Part shown: positions 5,261 to 6,348 of the stretch, piece by piece | Position numbering within the stretch: position 1 is the first letter of the stretch | How the letters are laid out: each line of letters opens with the position of its first letter | Notes under the pieces: model-generated | Database searches by the model: none | What the model saw: the letters and a program-made list of their open reading frames with translations, nothing else | Told to the model about the DNA's origin: nothing | Made by a program: the position numbers and the translations under genes | Assembly: GCA_027443745.1 (NCBI GenBank) | Contig: DAIAZB010000061.1 | Location: 1-6,348, forward strand | Length of the DNA: 6,348 nt | Source of the DNA: Thiomonas sp. | Lineage (GTDB): Bacteria > Pseudomonadota > Gammaproteobacteria > Burkholderiales > Burkholderiaceae | Direction: 5' to 3'

Positions 5261-6348
5261 CAAACTTTCGGCTTGGCCACGGCGAGCGGTGCCCGGGACT
5301 CGACCCCGCTGCGCTGCGCGGGAATCTTGCCGGACTTGATGTCGTCCAGCCACAGCGCATGGTGTTGCCTGGCCCAGGCTTCGTCGACATAGCCGGTGCG
5401 CATGCCATCGATCGCGCCTTCGGTGCCGATGGTGCCGATGTAGATGTGGCCAAAGGCCATGGCGAGCAGCACGACGGTGGCGCTGGCGTGGATGATTTCA
5501 GCCACCTGCATCGCGCCACGGGTGTAAGGAAAGGCGGGGACGAGCCTGTCCAGCACCAGCCCGGAGCCGACCGCAATCAAGCCAAGGGCCAGGACACCAA
5601 GCCAGAACCAGATTTTTTCGCCCGCGTTGAAGCGCGCCGCCGGCACCTCGGCGCCGCCAAACATGCCGCCGCCCTGCGCCAACCAGGCCAGATCCCGCCG
5701 GCTTGGCAGGTTGTCGCGCATGAAGGTAAGCAGCACGATGACCAGGAAGACCCCGAACAGGGGGCCGACAAAGTTGTGCAGGGTCTTGAGCGCGTAGCTG
5801 AGCCAGCCGAACAGGCCGAGGCCGAGCACGGGAAGCAGGAAGAATTTGCCGAACATCATGACGACGCCCGACACCGCCAGGGCGATGAAGCTGTATGCGA
5901 GTCCCCAATGCATGAACCGCTCGAACGGGGTGAAGCGCTCGATCTTGCGCCCCGTGGGCCTCTGATGCAGGCGGATCTGGCCTTTGACGGCGTAGAACAC
6001 ACCAATGCCGACCAAGGCCAGGATGAGCAGCCAGCCGCCCACCGGGATGAGCAGCAGATTGCGCGCTTGGCGCCAGGCCTCGCCGGCAGTCGTGAAATCG
6101 GAGCCGGGATAACGTGTTTGCGGCTGAATCAGTACGCCAGCCTCGGGAGCAGGCAGGCTGCTGAAGCCCGATTGCTGCTTGAGGGCGCGCCACATCGGTG
6201 CGTTGTTACCCGGCTGCGCCTGTTCGCGCTGGCCGTTGTTTTGCTGGGCATAACCGGCCAGGGTATCGGCCCCGGGTGGCGCTGCAGGTTGGCTGGCAAG
6301 CTGGCTGGCCGTGACCTGGGCCCCTGTCGGGGCCCCTTGCACCGCACC
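5260..6348 (-). CDS. fdhI: Formate dehydrogenase gamma subunit (cytochrome b556), N-terminus beyond the window
   Basis: This is the inner-membrane di-heme cytochrome b subunit that anchors periplasmic formate dehydrogenase and passes electrons to the quinone pool. Numbering is from the GTG at 6342 (360 residues); the frame is open to the edge, so this GTG is probably not the real start. Hydrophobic segments lie near 97-118, 146-170, 185-206, 244-265 and 283-304. Candidate heme ligands are H145 (in RFMHW), H189 (in TLHNF), H285 (in IIHAS) and H299 (in FGHIY). The 14-residue spacing of the last two equals that of His155 and His169 in E. coli FdnI. Loops after helices 1 and 3 are Arg/Lys-rich, hence cytoplasmic, which puts residues 1-95 (Gln/Ala/Pro-rich) in the periplasm and predicts a signal peptide upstream. 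E. coli homologues are about 215 aa; this longer form is known in other proteobacteria. The tail IDGMRTGYVDEAWARQHH is typical. Confidence 0.93.
   Translation of the reverse strand, partial: GAVQGAPTGAQVTASQLASQPAAPPGADTLAGYAQQNNGQREQAQPGNNAPMWRALKQQSGFSSLPAPEAGVLIQPQTRYPGSDFTTAGEAWRQARNLLLIPVGGWLLILALVGIGVFYAVKGQIRLHQRPTGRKIERFTPFERFMHWGLAYSFIALAVSGVVMMFGKFFLLPVLGLGLFGWLSYALKTLHNFVGPLFGVFLVIVLLTFMRDNLPSRRDLAWLAQGGGMFGGAEVPAARFNAGEKIWFWLGVLALGLIAVGSGLVLDRLVPAFPYTRGAMQVAEIIHASATVVLLAMAFGHIYIGTIGTEGAIDGMRTGYVDEAWARQHHALWLDDIKSGKIPAQRSGVESRAPLAVAKPKV

Overview
The window is a single co-directional gene cluster on the minus strand. It reads from the right edge to the left edge as the distal half of a respiratory (membrane-bound) formate dehydrogenase operon. 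The DNA is strongly GC-rich. The gene set and order resemble fdh loci of betaproteobacteria, most likely Burkholderiales (including Thiomonas or comamonad relatives). That placement rests on remembered family resemblance, not on a search, and no genus can be fixed.

In transcription order the genes are: (1) fdhI, the cytochrome b gamma subunit that carries electrons to quinone, open at the right edge; (2) a small secreted protein of about 105 aa with unknown function, begun 9 nt after fdhI behind a strong ribosome binding site; (3) a 146-nt gap, the largest in the window, which holds a 10-bp hairpin; (4) fdhD, the sulfurtransferase that delivers sulfur to the molybdenum cofactor; (5) a DUF3305 protein, 17 nt later; (6) a DUF3306 protein, 10 nt later; (7) a 752-aa multi-cluster iron-sulfur protein whose start overlaps the previous stop as ATGA; (8) the first codons of a probable TorD-family chaperone, cut by the left edge. 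The catalytic (FdhA) and iron-sulfur (FdhB) subunits are expected beyond the right edge but are not visible.

Taken together, the window supplies the membrane anchor and the maturation part of the enzyme: FdhD activates the cofactor and the TorD-like protein probably chaperones the Tat-exported catalytic subunit. DUF3305, DUF3306 and the iron-sulfur protein form a tightly packed accessory trio of unknown role.

The most interesting object is the iron-sulfur protein. Read closely, it looks like a collapsed HdrA: an HdrA-type N-terminal Cys domain, then a shortened flavin domain that has lost its GxGxxG, then ferredoxin clusters. An MvhD-like domain stripped of its cysteines is inserted, followed by more ferredoxin clusters and a C-terminal double CxxC module. 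One cluster motif has His where the second Cys should be. This suggests a non-bifurcating, repurposed electron-transfer or maturation scaffold linked to formate dehydrogenase. There is no sign of mobile elements, CRISPR, tRNA or rRNA, and no stretch over 300 bases lacks a gene.
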